DNA from: a virus
Length of the DNA: 35,386 nt
Virus record (IMG/VR): IMGVR_UViG_3300033141_003454
Location: 1-35,386 of that record
Direction: 5' to 3' (one strand)
Shown piece after piece: positions 1 to 7,978 of the stretch. Below the pieces are notes generated by a model. That model did not search any database. It saw nothing but the letters and a program-made list of their open reading frames with translations, and was not told where the DNA came from. Position numbers and translations under genes: made by a program. Position 1 is the first letter of the stretch; every line of letters starts with the position of its first letter.

Positions 1-21
1 GCCCAATAACCAGACGGTAAA
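1..21 (+). repeat. Direct repeat copy 1, upstream of the portal gene
   Basis: The first 21 bases match positions 31859-31879 at 20 of 21 positions; the shared core is gcccaataaccaga followed by ggtaaa. This copy ends 8 bases before the portal start codon. Because the window begins here, the repeat may extend further left. Both copies sit immediately upstream of a gene that follows a module boundary, so a shared promoter or processing element is plausible. Confidence 0.6.
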
Positions 22-29
22 AGCTGAAC

Positions 30-2075
30 ATGGCAGTAGAAAGCCCTAGGCAGCAAGGCGTCTCCTTCAAGACGGGGACCAATGGAAACCCGATAGTACC
101 CACTGTCGGTTTTTTGCGTGTCAAATCCAATGAGCTTCTCGATGAAGAAGCGCGCCTCAAATTAAAATCCGAAGAACTCCTCGAGGATCCCTCCGCCAAC
201 GGCAGCTTCGCGCAGCTGATCGAGTCACGCTTCAAGCAGGCCGAGAACGCGAAGGATCACGTTACTGATATTCTGATGGATGCACTTCGCCGGCGTAAGG
301 GTGTTTACTCTGCGTCCCACCTGGCGGAGATCCGGCGCCAGGGTGGCAGTGAGATCTACATGAAGGTCACGGAGACGAAGTGCAACGCCGCTGAATCATG
401 GATAGCAGATGTTGTCACTCCCATCCAGGGGAAGCCTTGGGGTATGGATCCCACGCCACGGCCGGAGCTTCCACCGCAGGTTACTGAATCGGTTGTGATG
501 CAGACCCTCGCAGAGTTCGAGGAGCGTGGTCTCGAGGGATCCGAGGATGAGATCCGCGAAGTGGCCGCAGGCCTCCGAGACGATGCGTGGCGTAAGATCA
601 GGGAAGAGGCCAAGACCCGGGCCGGCCGCATGGAGAACCTGATCGATGACGAATTTATTGAAGGGCAACTGCCGGCAGCTCTTGATAATGGTATCTCTGA
701 TCTTGTGACTGAAGGCACCATGATTGTCAAGGGCCCCTTCATCCAGATGGAGAAGGGCCTCGACTGGCTCGAGGAGCGAGACTGGTTCCCTAATGTCACT
801 GAGCTCCCCGCCATGAAGTTCAAGAGAGTGGATCCACTTAATTTCTTCCCCAGTCCTGGTGCAACAACGATCGAGGATGCGACCTACTTGATCGAGCGCG
901 ATGAATTTACTCGTGGCGCGTTGTCCAGGATGCGCGGGGTCGAAGGCTACAACGATGCGCTGATCGAGAAAATTCTTAGATCTAATCTGCAGGGGACGAC
1001 GGTACCCCTGAGGACTGACTCTGAACAGGCCACTCTGGAAGACCGACAGGGAAGCCACAAGCTTGAGAATCCGGATGACAAGTATCAAGCGCTTTGGTAC
1101 TGCGGAACGTGCCCTGGCTGGGTCCTCGAAGAGTGGGGCATCACTGGACTTGATGAGTACACTGATTACGAATGTGTTGGGCTTAAGGTTGGCGGCTATG
1201 TGATCCACGCCAGGCTGAACCCGGATCCCCTGGGCAAGCGCAACTATCACAAGGCCGTCTACAAACCTGTTAAGGGATCCTTCTGGGGCAATGGTGTACC
1301 GCGGCTGATGAACGACACCCAGGACGCCTGCAATTCTACTGCCAGGCATTTGATCAACAACCTCTCGATCGGGAGTGGTCCTCAGGTTGTCATCCGGGAC
1401 GTTGACGCTCAGGCCGAAGGCGAGGACCTCGAGTCGATGTACCCGTGGAAGATCTGGCAATTCAATGAACCTGCGCGCACGGCCGCGAAACCGATCGACT
1501 TCTTCCAGCCGGAGATCCACGTCGAGCAGCTGCTCAAGGTGTTCGAGTTCTTCCTTAAGATGGCTGACGATGAGACGGGGATCCCCAAGTACGAATACGG
1601 AAGCGCCCAGGGCACTGGCGCCGCGAAGACAGCCACGGGACTATCCATGCTCATGAACAGCGCGAGCCGGGTCCTCAAGAAGTCTATTGCTGGAATCGAT
1701 TCCCAGATCATCCAGCCGATCGTTCACCAGGCCTTTGTGTGGAACATGCTTTACATTGACGATCCCAGTATTAAGGGCGATGTCAACATCCAGGCCTCCG
1801 GCGCCATGGGAATTTTTGTTAAGGAACAACAGCAGCTGAGACTGCAGGAGATGCTGACGACCACAGCCAACGCAGAGGACCGCGAGATTATTGGACCGAC
1901 TGGCCGTGCGGCTCTGCTTCGTGCCGGGATGAAGGGTCTCGAGGTCGCGGTCGACAAGGTTGTTCCGGAAGACGAAGATATCAAAGAGAGATTAAGGGCA
2001 GCAGCTGAAGCACAAATGCCTCCGGGAGGTCCGGAGACGGGAGCACCTGTGCCAGCGGTGCCAGGAGTACAGTGA
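30..2075 (+). CDS. Portal (head-tail connector) protein
   Basis: This 681-aa protein probably forms the dodecameric ring at the capsid vertex through which DNA is packaged and ejected. Its length and layout fit podovirus-type portals: an N-terminal alpha/beta wing, a central region containing the typical D-E-T-G-I-P stretch near residue 513, a Gly/Ala/Thr-rich segment (GSAQGTGAAKTATG) followed by a long helix corresponding to the portal stem and clip, and an acidic to Pro/Gly-rich C-terminal tail. The ATG at 30 gives a natural start, but only a weak ribosome-binding site is visible in the 29 bases available. A scaffold and a coat protein follow within 3 kb, which fits a head operon. Terminase would be expected to the left, outside the window. 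Family assignment is from pattern recognition rather than a search. Confidence 0.88.
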   Translation: MAVESPRQQGVSFKTGTNGNPIVPTVGFLRVKSNELLDEEARLKLKSEELLEDPSANGSFAQLIESRFKQAENAKDHVTDILMDALRRRKGVYSASHLAEIRRQGGSEIYMKVTETKCNAAESWIADVVTPIQGKPWGMDPTPRPELPPQVTESVVMQTLAEFEERGLEGSEDEIREVAAGLRDDAWRKIREEAKTRAGRMENLIDDEFIEGQLPAALDNGISDLVTEGTMIVKGPFIQMEKGLDWLEERDWFPNVTELPAMKFKRVDPLNFFPSPGATTIEDATYLIERDEFTRGALSRMRGVEGYNDALIEKILRSNLQGTTVPLRTDSEQATLEDRQGSHKLENPDDKYQALWYCGTCPGWVLEEWGITGLDEYTDYECVGLKVGGYVIHARLNPDPLGKRNYHKAVYKPVKGSFWGNGVPRLMNDTQDACNSTARHLINNLSIGSGPQVVIRDVDAQAEGEDLESMYPWKIWQFNEPARTAAKPIDFFQPEIHVEQLLKVFEFFLKMADDETGIPKYEYGSAQGTGAAKTATGLSMLMNSASRVLKKSIAGIDSQIIQPIVHQAFVWNMLYIDDPSIKGDVNIQASGAMGIFVKEQQQLRLQEMLTTTANAEDREIIGPTGRAALLRAGMKGLEVAVDKVVPEDEDIKERLRAAAEAQMPPGGPETGAPVPAVPGVQ

Positions 2076-2171
2076 ACGGGGAAGCGGGGAAGCGGAGGGC
2101 GCCGCCGAGTGGCGACGATAACCCTCGTATAAATCCGCAGTGGTAGTTAACAACTAACAGAGGAGAGGACG

Positions 2172-3194
2172 ATGGCATATTTCCAAGAACTAACAGCCGG
2201 GATAATCTTTCTGAGAGGTAAGGACCTCGAGGATACGACACAGTTAAGAACAGGCAGCTCAGCAACGGCCGCATTGATTTATGCGGAAACGGAAGATGGC
2301 ATGAACAATCCGCCCACCGGATCCATGTACCTTTCCACTGCAGGAACCATCTGGTTCCGTATTGCTACCACACCGGCGGCTACGGACTGGATCCCGCTCG
2401 ACCTCGAAGCTGTCGAAACCGCGTACATCTATGTTGCTAAGAGTGGTAACGACACCACGGGCAACGGCTCAGCAAACGCGCCATATCTGACTATCACGCA
2501 GGCACTGTCAGTTGTAACGTCCGCGCGCAAGACGATCATGGTTGCACCAGGCGAGTACGAAGAAGTTGGAGCAATCGTGTGGCCGACAACCGTGTCGGGC
2601 ATTCAGTTGATCGGTACAGGCAATCGCTTCGAAACAGTTATCAGCGCGGCCGCTGGCGATGAGGTTATCACCTTAACACCAGGCGTTCAGACGAGCACGT
2701 TTGAACTCACGATCCAGAACATCCAGATTGACCACGACACATCTGGCCAGGACGGCATAGCCGCAACCAACGACTCCATGACCAAGAAGCTTAACATCTA
2801 CCTCGGTAATGTTGGGTTTGCTGGTGATGGCGCGGATAATGCGATCGTCTGCACACACGGTGATACTGGCAACGCCATCCGCATCTACTGGGATGGCGGG
2901 AATGGTGACTGCGAGAGTGGCATCGACCTGGCACAGGCCAACGATGGGGACAGGTTCTATGTCGATAACGTAATCTTCAGCGGTGACGACATCGATGCCG
3001 GGACGAATGTAGCCGGGACGATCAAGATGCGTTATTGCCAGATTGGTTATCGCACGTTCACAGGTGGTGGAGCATCAACTGTGGTTACCATGGCATGGTG
3101 CATCAGGGACAACAGCGGAACACTTGGTGCTGTTGACGCTGCTGATGTGGAAACGAACAGCTCGATCACTGGCTCAGTCATTGTCGGAACGTAA
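2172..3194 (+). CDS. Beta-helix (DUF1565/pectate-lyase-like) virion protein
   Basis: A 340-aa protein with a good ribosome-binding site (gaggagagg) before its ATG. Residues 1-75 form a separate beta-rich head, with a segment reading like a small phage fibre domain (GSMYLSTAGTIWFRI). From about residue 83 the stretch YIYVAKSGNDTTGNGSANAP followed by Y-L-T-I-T-Q-A-L is characteristic of right-handed parallel beta-helix proteins of the DUF1565 type. The rest is short beta repeats rich in Asn, Gly, Asp and Ile. Such folds are used in phage fibres and polysaccharide-binding or cleaving spikes. Its position between portal and scaffold, well away from the tail genes, makes a head fibre or capsid-surface adhesin possible. 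No catalytic residues can be assigned. Confidence 0.65.
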   Translation: MAYFQELTAGIIFLRGKDLEDTTQLRTGSSATAALIYAETEDGMNNPPTGSMYLSTAGTIWFRIATTPAATDWIPLDLEAVETAYIYVAKSGNDTTGNGSANAPYLTITQALSVVTSARKTIMVAPGEYEEVGAIVWPTTVSGIQLIGTGNRFETVISAAAGDEVITLTPGVQTSTFELTIQNIQIDHDTSGQDGIAATNDSMTKKLNIYLGNVGFAGDGADNAIVCTHGDTGNAIRIYWDGGNGDCESGIDLAQANDGDRFYVDNVIFSGDDIDAGTNVAGTIKMRYCQIGYRTFTGGGASTVVTMAWCIRDNSGTLGAVDAADVETNSSITGSVIVGT

Positions 3195-3230
3195 TCTCGG
3201 ATAGATCCCCGAGTTTAATTGGAGGCCATT

Positions 3231-3503
3231 ATGGCCAAGAAGAAAAAGAAAAAGAAGGTTGCAGTTGCGGCTAAGAAGCGGGTTCCTCGTCGCAGGAGCG
3301 GTACTCTTGAACCAGATCTTGTCAAGGCCGGCGCAGTTGGCGTTGGTAGTCCAAGACCGGGACCAGGTGTGCCACTCGATGCCAGTATGGCTCGAACTCC
3401 TGTACGTAGACCAGCTCCCTCCAGGGCGCGTTTGGCGCGCATGAGGAAGCCTCGCAGAGCGGCGAGTCCGACGAAGGGGCCATACGGCTGCAGTCCTATG
3501 TAG
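3231..3503 (+). CDS. Small, extremely basic Lys/Arg-rich protein
   Basis: A 90-aa protein. I start it at the ATG at 3231, five bases after a GGAGG; an upstream in-frame TTG at 3219 would have to include the ribosome-binding site. The N-terminus is MAKKKKKKK, followed by a basic cluster (KKRVPRRRSG). The C-terminal half is rich in Arg, Pro and Ala, with an S-P-T-K stretch resembling tails of DNA-binding histone H1-like proteins. Acidic residues are almost absent. Nothing indicates an enzymatic fold. The charge suggests nucleic-acid binding or an electrostatic role in head assembly or genome packaging. I do not recognise a family. Two stem-loops follow it directly. Confidence 0.7.
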   Translation: MAKKKKKKKVAVAAKKRVPRRRSGTLEPDLVKAGAVGVGSPRPGPGVPLDASMARTPVRRPAPSRARLARMRKPRRAASPTKGPYGCSPM

Positions 3504-3511
3504 GTTTTGAT

Positions 3512-3537
3512 CTTGTGTGTTGATCCCAGCACACAAG
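3512..3537 (+). terminator. Stem-loop downstream of the basic protein gene
   Basis: An 11-bp stem (cttgtgtgttg pairing with cagcacacaag, one G-U pair) closes on a 4-base loop. There is no following T-run, so it is not a standard intrinsic terminator. It may stabilise or process the transcript. Confidence 0.45.
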
Positions 3538-3549
3538 TCATATTGACGG

Positions 3550-3577
3550 GCCGCCCCGGCCCAGGCACCGGGGCGGC
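3550..3577 (+). terminator. Strong G/C stem-loop between head genes
   Basis: A perfect 10-bp stem (gccgccccgg / ccggggcggc) with an 8-base loop lies 15 bases before the GTG start at 3593 and just upstream of its ribosome-binding site (aaggagag). It has no U-tract. Together with the preceding hairpin it forms a tandem structure able to attenuate or protect the transcript entering the scaffold and coat genes. Confidence 0.5.
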
Positions 3578-3592
3578 TCCTAAGGAGAGAGT

Positions 3593-3874
3593 GTGAGATA
3601 CATTAAGTTTGAGACGGGGACGAAGGATCGATGCCGGCATGCTCTCGAGATGCTCAAGCATAATGAAGCCTTTGAATGTCTGATGGAGAATTTGCTCCTG
3701 GTGTCAGAAAAGAATGCAAGCAGCAGGACGGTGGATATGAATCACGATGACCCAGAAGTGGGTCCTATGCGGGGAGTCGCGAGATTCCTTGCTGAGTTCA
3801 ACAAGATTTGTAGGGATCCCCGGAAACATCTCGGGGGTCAGAACAAGAAACCGAAACCAACTCCCGACCGATAA
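3593..3874 (+). CDS. Small hypothetical protein
   Basis: A 93-aa protein with a GTG start preceded by a clear aaggagag site. It begins MRYIKFETGTKDRC and is probably helical over residues 10-40. Its middle contains D-D-P-E-V-G-P-M-R-G-V, and a basic Lys/Pro-rich tail ends the chain. There are three cysteines but no recognisable metal motif. It lies between two hairpins and the scaffold gene, with 21 bases before the next start, so it is probably co-expressed with head genes. I do not recognise the family. Confidence 0.65.
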   Translation: MRYIKFETGTKDRCRHALEMLKHNEAFECLMENLLLVSEKNASSRTVDMNHDDPEVGPMRGVARFLAEFNKICRDPRKHLGGQNKKPKPTPDR

Positions 3875-3895
3875 GGCCGAGGGCAGGAGGAAGTC

Positions 3896-5026
3896 ATGAT
3901 AGATAGTCCAGAAGTAATACCAGATCAGATCAAGAAACAGCAAGAGAAAGCTGCCAGGCAGATGCAAGAGCACAAGGATCGACGCGAAGGCGCCGCCGGT
4001 GCTTCATCTCCTGCAGCCCCTGCGCCCTTGGCCGAGACGCCGGCAGCCGCACCCCCTGCAGCAGTAGCTGCATCTGGTGCTGAGCCCACGCATCCGACTG
4101 AGAAGCCCGCAGCGGATCCCGGAGTTCAGAACGTTGAGACACCGGAACAAAAGCTAGAACGCATTGAAGCGGAGAAGGCTGACCTTAGACGCCAGCTCGA
4201 TTCCGCCAATGGTAGATTCGGAGGACAGGTCCAGAACCTGAAGTCGAAGATTTTCGATCTTGAGGAACAGCTCAAGTCGCAAGTCCCGGCTGCCGCGCCT
4301 GCGGGATCCAGTCCGGCTACAGTTGCAGAGGTCACCCCCACCGGTGCCGCTGCTCCTGCGTCGGCCCCCCCACAGGGAACACCGGCACATCTAAAACATG
4401 TGACGGAGGAAATGATTGAACGTTACGGAGATGACTTCTTCACCATGGTGGCCGCTGTCGCCAGAGGAATTGACGAAGAGAAGGATGGTGAATTAGAAAA
4501 GAAAATCTCTACTCAGACGAAGAATCATTTGGCTGTCCAAGAATCTCGTCAGCTCGCCAGAGAATACTGGACTGACGTCGATGCTATTGAACCAGGTGCA
4601 TCTGTTATCAACGGAAATCCTGACGAAGGAATCGCTTGTGAACCCAACTGGTCCACATTTCTGGATGAGCCGGTCCGACCTGGAAGCTCACTCACGAGAC
4701 GGCAGGAGGCTGAAGCCGCGGTTGTTAATCGCAACCCGATCGCTTTCGCTGCCTTAGTGAAAGAGTACCGAGCAAGAGGTTCGGAGAGTACCCGTAGTGA
4801 ACAGCCACCTCGACCGTCGGTTGCGTCACAGGCCGTCCCCGCATCAGTGCAGGGAGACGGAGCCCTACCTCCAGAGAAAGGAGCGAAGCGGCAGATCCCT
4901 GAATCAGAGATTACGAAGTACAGGGCAGACGCTGCTAAGGGTCAGTTCACGATCGAAGAGGCTAACGAACGTATGAAGGAATACGATGCCGCATACCGGG
5001 AGAAGAGAGTCCTGGTTGGCGCTTAG
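3896..5026 (+). CDS. Putative scaffolding protein
   Basis: A 376-aa hydrophilic protein directly upstream of the coat gene, the usual position of phage scaffolds, which form the inner core of the procapsid and leave during maturation. Residues 35-80 and 130-165 are low-complexity Ala/Pro. Between them, around residues 82-125, lies a heptad-rich coiled coil (EQKLERIEAEKADLRRQL). A second helical region runs across about 165-300. The C-terminus is charged and helical (EANERMKEYDAAYREKR), resembling the basic coat-binding tail of scaffolds. There is no cysteine-rich or enzymatic signature. Assignment rests on position and composition. A cotranslated protease domain, present in some phages, is not visible. 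Confidence 0.72.
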   Translation: MIDSPEVIPDQIKKQQEKAARQMQEHKDRREGAAGASSPAAPAPLAETPAAAPPAAVAASGAEPTHPTEKPAADPGVQNVETPEQKLERIEAEKADLRRQLDSANGRFGGQVQNLKSKIFDLEEQLKSQVPAAAPAGSSPATVAEVTPTGAAAPASAPPQGTPAHLKHVTEEMIERYGDDFFTMVAAVARGIDEEKDGELEKKISTQTKNHLAVQESRQLAREYWTDVDAIEPGASVINGNPDEGIACEPNWSTFLDEPVRPGSSLTRRQEAEAAVVNRNPIAFAALVKEYRARGSESTRSEQPPRPSVASQAVPASVQGDGALPPEKGAKRQIPESEITKYRADAAKGQFTIEEANERMKEYDAAYREKRVLVGA

Positions 5027-5070
5027 GCGCCAGTGGCGCGGTCGTAGTGTTCCTCTGAGGAGAAGAGACA

Positions 5071-6000
5071 ATGAGTGTTGCACCAGCAGCCGGATATCCG
5101 CAATATGCGGACTCAGACATTGCCTATATCCCCCAGATGTACGCCACTACGACATTGGTTAAGTACTACGCCAAAAGTGCGGTGACCGCCATCACGAACA
5201 CCAAGTATGAAGGCGAAATCCGTGACGCTGGCGATAAGGTGATTATTCGGACCCGTCCGAGTATCACCATTCGCGATTACAAGAAGGGACAGAAGCTGGA
5301 GAAAGAAACACCAGAGAGCGCTCCAGTCACTCTCCTGATCGATAAAGCGAAGTACTATGACTTCGTCGTAGACGACGTAGACAGCAAGCAGGCGGATATA
5401 GTGCTGTCATCCGAGTTCACGGATGACGCGAGTGAGCAGATGAGGATTGCGATCGACACTGACGTGTTGGGATCAATCTACGCAGATGCTGATTCGTATA
5501 ACCAGGGACAGTCGGCGGGACGCATCTCGCAGGACCTGAACCTGGGAGTGAACGGGACACCTTTATTGGTGACCAAGCAAAACGTGATCGAGGTTCTCAC
5601 GTTGGTCGGTACGGTTATGGACGAGTACAATGTTCCGGAAGAGAATCGGAAGATTGTTGTACCCGCCTGGTTCCGTTACCTGATCATGAACTCGGACCTC
5701 AAGAATGCCAGTATAACTGGCGATGGCACGTCCATTGTTCGCAATGGCCGTGTTGGTGATGTCGATCGACTCACACTCTTCATGAGCAATCTGTTGAGCG
5801 TGGTCACAGACGGAACCGATCGGGTGACGAACATCATCGCCTGCCAGATGGACGCGATCACGTACGCGGCTCAGCTCGTCAAGAACGAGACGCTGCGCGC
5901 GGCTGACACCTTCGGGCGTGAGTATCGTGGTCTGAATGTCTATGGCTACAAGGCAGTCAAGCCTCAGGGTTTGGTCTGGCTCTACGCCATGAAGGGCTGA
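5071..6000 (+). CDS. Major capsid (coat) protein
   Basis: A 309-aa protein with a strong ribosome-binding site (gaggagaagag) before ATG 5071. It follows the scaffold gene and has the size and feel of an HK97-fold coat protein: an N-terminal arm ending at a helix (LVKYYAKSAVTAITNTKYEG), a beta-strand pair that reads as the E-loop (GDKVIIRTRPSITIRDYKKG), a long spine-helix region, a central segment with VPAWFRYLIMNS, and a C-terminal strand (FGREYRGLNVYGYKAVKPQG) typical of the P-domain. Coat proteins of this type are usually the most expressed phage product. A G/C hairpin follows the stop codon, and a weak hairpin precedes the ribosome-binding site at 5027-5039. Confidence 0.83.
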   Translation: MSVAPAAGYPQYADSDIAYIPQMYATTTLVKYYAKSAVTAITNTKYEGEIRDAGDKVIIRTRPSITIRDYKKGQKLEKETPESAPVTLLIDKAKYYDFVVDDVDSKQADIVLSSEFTDDASEQMRIAIDTDVLGSIYADADSYNQGQSAGRISQDLNLGVNGTPLLVTKQNVIEVLTLVGTVMDEYNVPEENRKIVVPAWFRYLIMNSDLKNASITGDGTSIVRNGRVGDVDRLTLFMSNLLSVVTDGTDRVTNIIACQMDAITYAAQLVKNETLRAADTFGREYRGLNVYGYKAVKPQGLVWLYAMKG

Positions 6001-6010
6001 GGACAATAAC

Positions 6011-6030
6011 GGGGGGCCTTCGGGCCCCTC
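6011..6030 (+). terminator. UUCG-loop hairpin after the coat gene
   Basis: Six G/C pairs (ggggcc / ggcccc), extendable to eight with one G-U pair, close on the very stable loop ttcg. It lies 10 bases after the coat stop codon and lacks a T-run. It is probably a partial terminator or 3'-end stabiliser, which would help set coat mRNA abundance. Confidence 0.6.
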
Positions 6031-6103
6031 GATTACTGGGGATGGCCGGGCCTGGTATGGCTCGGGTTGAGAAGTAAGTTGACTCCTAAGAGGAGACGAG
6101 GAA

Positions 6104-6589
6104 ATGGCAACGACATACGACAAAACAGTCGGCGGAACAGCCGAATTGAATGTCACTGAAGCGGGCTATTACTTCACCCTTCGCAGGAAGTACAACACAG
6201 ACTCGGACGCAGACGGGAATGTAGTGAGCGGCGACACACTGTCGCTCTTGAACATTCCAGCAGATACGTTTGTGGAGAGGATAGCAATCATTGTTGAGAC
6301 CATCGAAGATGGTACTCTTACGGTTGATGTCGGTGACGGATCGGGAGCCGCAGGCTTCCTTGACGATGCCAACATGGAATCCCTCGACACCAAGATCACA
6401 ACGCTGGCACTGACTGAAGCTACGCCGAACACGGTCACCGGTTATACGAACGGAAAACTGTATACCGCTGCTGACACGATCGACATGCTCTTCAACAACG
6501 CTGCCGACACTGTGAAGTTCGAGATTGTTGCACTCTGCATAAGGCTGAAGAAGGCCGACGCACAGAACAACCCAGTAGGGTCTACCTGA
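6104..6589 (+). CDS. Putative head decoration / minor structural protein
   Basis: A 161-aa beta-rich protein beginning MATTYDKTVGG with a ribosome-binding site (aagaggagacgag). It is dominated by Thr, Val, Asp and Ala, with alternating hydrophobic strands (FVERIAIIVETIEDGTLTVD) that resemble small phage beta-sandwich proteins. It has no signal peptide, membrane segment or catalytic motif. Its position directly after the coat gene, separated only by a hairpin, fits a decoration or head-stabilising protein made in large amounts. The role is inferred from position and composition only. Confidence 0.55.
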   Translation: MATTYDKTVGGTAELNVTEAGYYFTLRRKYNTDSDADGNVVSGDTLSLLNIPADTFVERIAIIVETIEDGTLTVDVGDGSGAAGFLDDANMESLDTKITTLALTEATPNTVTGYTNGKLYTAADTIDMLFNNAADTVKFEIVALCIRLKKADAQNNPVGST

Positions 6590-6632
6590 TCCTGGGCTGA
6601 GGAAAAGCCCGAAGAATAGCTGACGGAAATGA

Positions 6633-6661
6633 CCAGGGGGTCGGCGACACCGACCCCCTGG
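6633..6661 (+). terminator. Perfect 12-bp stem-loop
   Basis: ccagggggtcgg (6633-6644) pairs perfectly with ccgaccccctgg (6650-6661) around a 5-base loop. A weaker 5-bp hairpin (gggct / agccc, 6594-6610) precedes it, so this gap also holds tandem hairpins. There is no U-tract. An ATG at 6629 lies in the hairpin and is unlikely to be the start of the following gene. Confidence 0.6.
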
Positions 6662-6697
6662 CTTACTGCCAACGACAAAGAGAAGGAGGAGGCAATC

Positions 6698-7087
6698 ATG
6701 GCCCCACCAAGAAAGAAACTGAAGAAGATAAGAAAGACGCGATATCTCAAGCACTCGGAAAACGGGAACATCTGTATCTGGACCCCGATCCTCGAGAAGC
6801 GTGAAGATATGCTACCGTGTGACAAGGATGGCAAACTGTTATCGAGAGCCGACTCGCGCTATGACATCAGCGATCTTTCCATTATGGATAAGATCACGAG
6901 TTGTCGTAGAATAGCCGACCTCATTGACCTGGGCGCCCGTTTCGACGTTGGATTCGAGAAGGACATGAAGCTTAAGGACATGAAGCTGGCCCTGATCGAC
7001 GAGCTCAAGGAAAAAGGTGAGATCGACGACGACGACGGAGAAGAGGATCCAGACGATGGGGAGGGTGGCGAAGACGGCGAGGAGTAA
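6698..7087 (+). CDS. Small hypothetical protein with acidic tail
   Basis: A 129-aa protein. I use the ATG at 6698, preceded by a strong agaaggaggagg site, rather than the in-frame ATG at 6629 inside the stem-loop. The N-terminus is basic (APPRKKLKKIRKTRYLK). The centre is mixed, with a repeated short helix (MKLKDMKLA). The last 30 residues are almost all Asp, Glu and Gly. A bipolar protein of this kind in a head operon could be an assembly chaperone or a minor head component. I do not recognise the family. Three bases separate it from the next start, so the two are translationally linked. Confidence 0.65.
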   Translation: MAPPRKKLKKIRKTRYLKHSENGNICIWTPILEKREDMLPCDKDGKLLSRADSRYDISDLSIMDKITSCRRIADLIDLGARFDVGFEKDMKLKDMKLALIDELKEKGEIDDDDGEEDPDDGEGGEDGEE

Positions 7088-7090
7088 ATC

Positions 7091-7978
7091 ATGGCCGTTG
7101 ATTTTGCCCGACTCAGCTTACTGGCTGACCAGAAATTGAAGTCCTGTCCACCGCAAACGCTTACGCAGCGTTTGCAGTGGGCGGCTCGTCGTTTTATGAT
7201 TCGGTCCGAGGTCTGGACTCATGTTCAGACACAGGACGTAGTGGCCAATCAGAACGATTACCGCATTACTCTGCCTTCCACTAACTCCATTATCAAGAGG
7301 CTGGTCTCAGCGTGGTATGGCGAAGAATCGAAGAAGATGCAGATCGATTCCCGCATCGATGACTCCGACTACGATATCTTCCTCGCCAGGGCATCTGTAA
7401 TAATTGGGGACGCAACAGTCCCCTCCACTCCGGATCCGGATGTACGCGGTACCTACTTTGATAGCGGACTCAGCTACGGCGACGAGATCCTCTACAAGTA
7501 CGGAGACGATGAGTATTTCCTCTGGTATGATGGCACCGAGTGGAATATCAGTACGGAGGCCGGCGATACCGATGAATCATTCATAGGTGCTGGCAGCACG
7601 ATCATAGGAGACTACACCGCGGCCGGGACCGCGACTGGCGCTGTTGGTGGTACCGACAATACTGGCCTGACAATCACTTTCCTGGAGGCGTATACGAGCG
7701 CGCTCTCCTATGGCCTCACCACGAAGATGGCCGTCTATCCCGACATCGAGAATACTGATGAGGTACCTGACGCCCTTATGGACGACTGGGGGATCCGCGG
7801 GATCATGGAACTCGCGCTCGCAGATCTCAAGGGTGACAACGATCAGCCCTGGTCAGATCCGAAGGCAGCTGAATTGCACATGACAACGTACAAGAGGGCC
7901 TTGGGAGAATCACGCAGGCAAACGTTCAATAAACGTAAATCAGGAGATCTCCGAGTGAGAGCGAGGTGGTTCGCATGA
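7091..7978 (+). CDS. Head-tail adaptor (neck) protein with an inserted beta module
   Basis: A 295-aa protein. The N-terminal helices (LTQRLQWAARRFMIRSEVW) followed by a V-x-x-Q-N-D-Y-x-I-T-L-P strand, and the C-terminal helices (P-D-A-L-M-D-D-W, then QPWSDPKAAELHMTTYKRAL), match the pattern of phage neck adaptors that bind below the portal. Between these halves, at residues 118-190, sits an extra module reading RGTYFDSG, FLWYDGTEWNIS and DYTAAGTATG. A clear relative of this module is at the N-terminus of the 973-aa tail protein downstream. The stop codon overlaps the next start (ATGA at 7975-7978). The adaptor call is a family-pattern judgement; the function of the insert is unknown. Confidence 0.7.
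   Translation: MAVDFARLSLLADQKLKSCPPQTLTQRLQWAARRFMIRSEVWTHVQTQDVVANQNDYRITLPSTNSIIKRLVSAWYGEESKKMQIDSRIDDSDYDIFLARASVIIGDATVPSTPDPDVRGTYFDSGLSYGDEILYKYGDDEYFLWYDGTEWNISTEAGDTDESFIGAGSTIIGDYTAAGTATGAVGGTDNTGLTITFLEAYTSALSYGLTTKMAVYPDIENTDEVPDALMDDWGIRGIMELALADLKGDNDQPWSDPKAAELHMTTYKRALGESRRQTFNKRKSGDLRVRARWFA

Noticed and set aside
396-1520. Long minus-strand open frame (374 codons) opposite the portal gene
   Set aside because: It lies wholly antisense to a well-supported portal gene, lacks a recognisable domain or ribosome-binding context, and long antisense frames are expected where sense codons avoid TTA, CTA and TCA.
3236-3258. A-rich lysine run as a programmed frameshift site
   Set aside because: The runs are five A followed by G, not the A-AAA-AAG heptamer, and no useful alternative frame continues beyond the gene.
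3215-3661. Minus-strand frame of 148 codons across the hairpin region
   Set aside because: It crosses a gene and two stem-loops, has low-complexity content mirrored from the lysine run, and has no start context.
6629-6697. Earlier ATG for the acidic-tailed protein
   Set aside because: The extension is encoded by a 12-bp stem-loop and lacks a ribosome-binding site, while ATG 6698 has a strong one.
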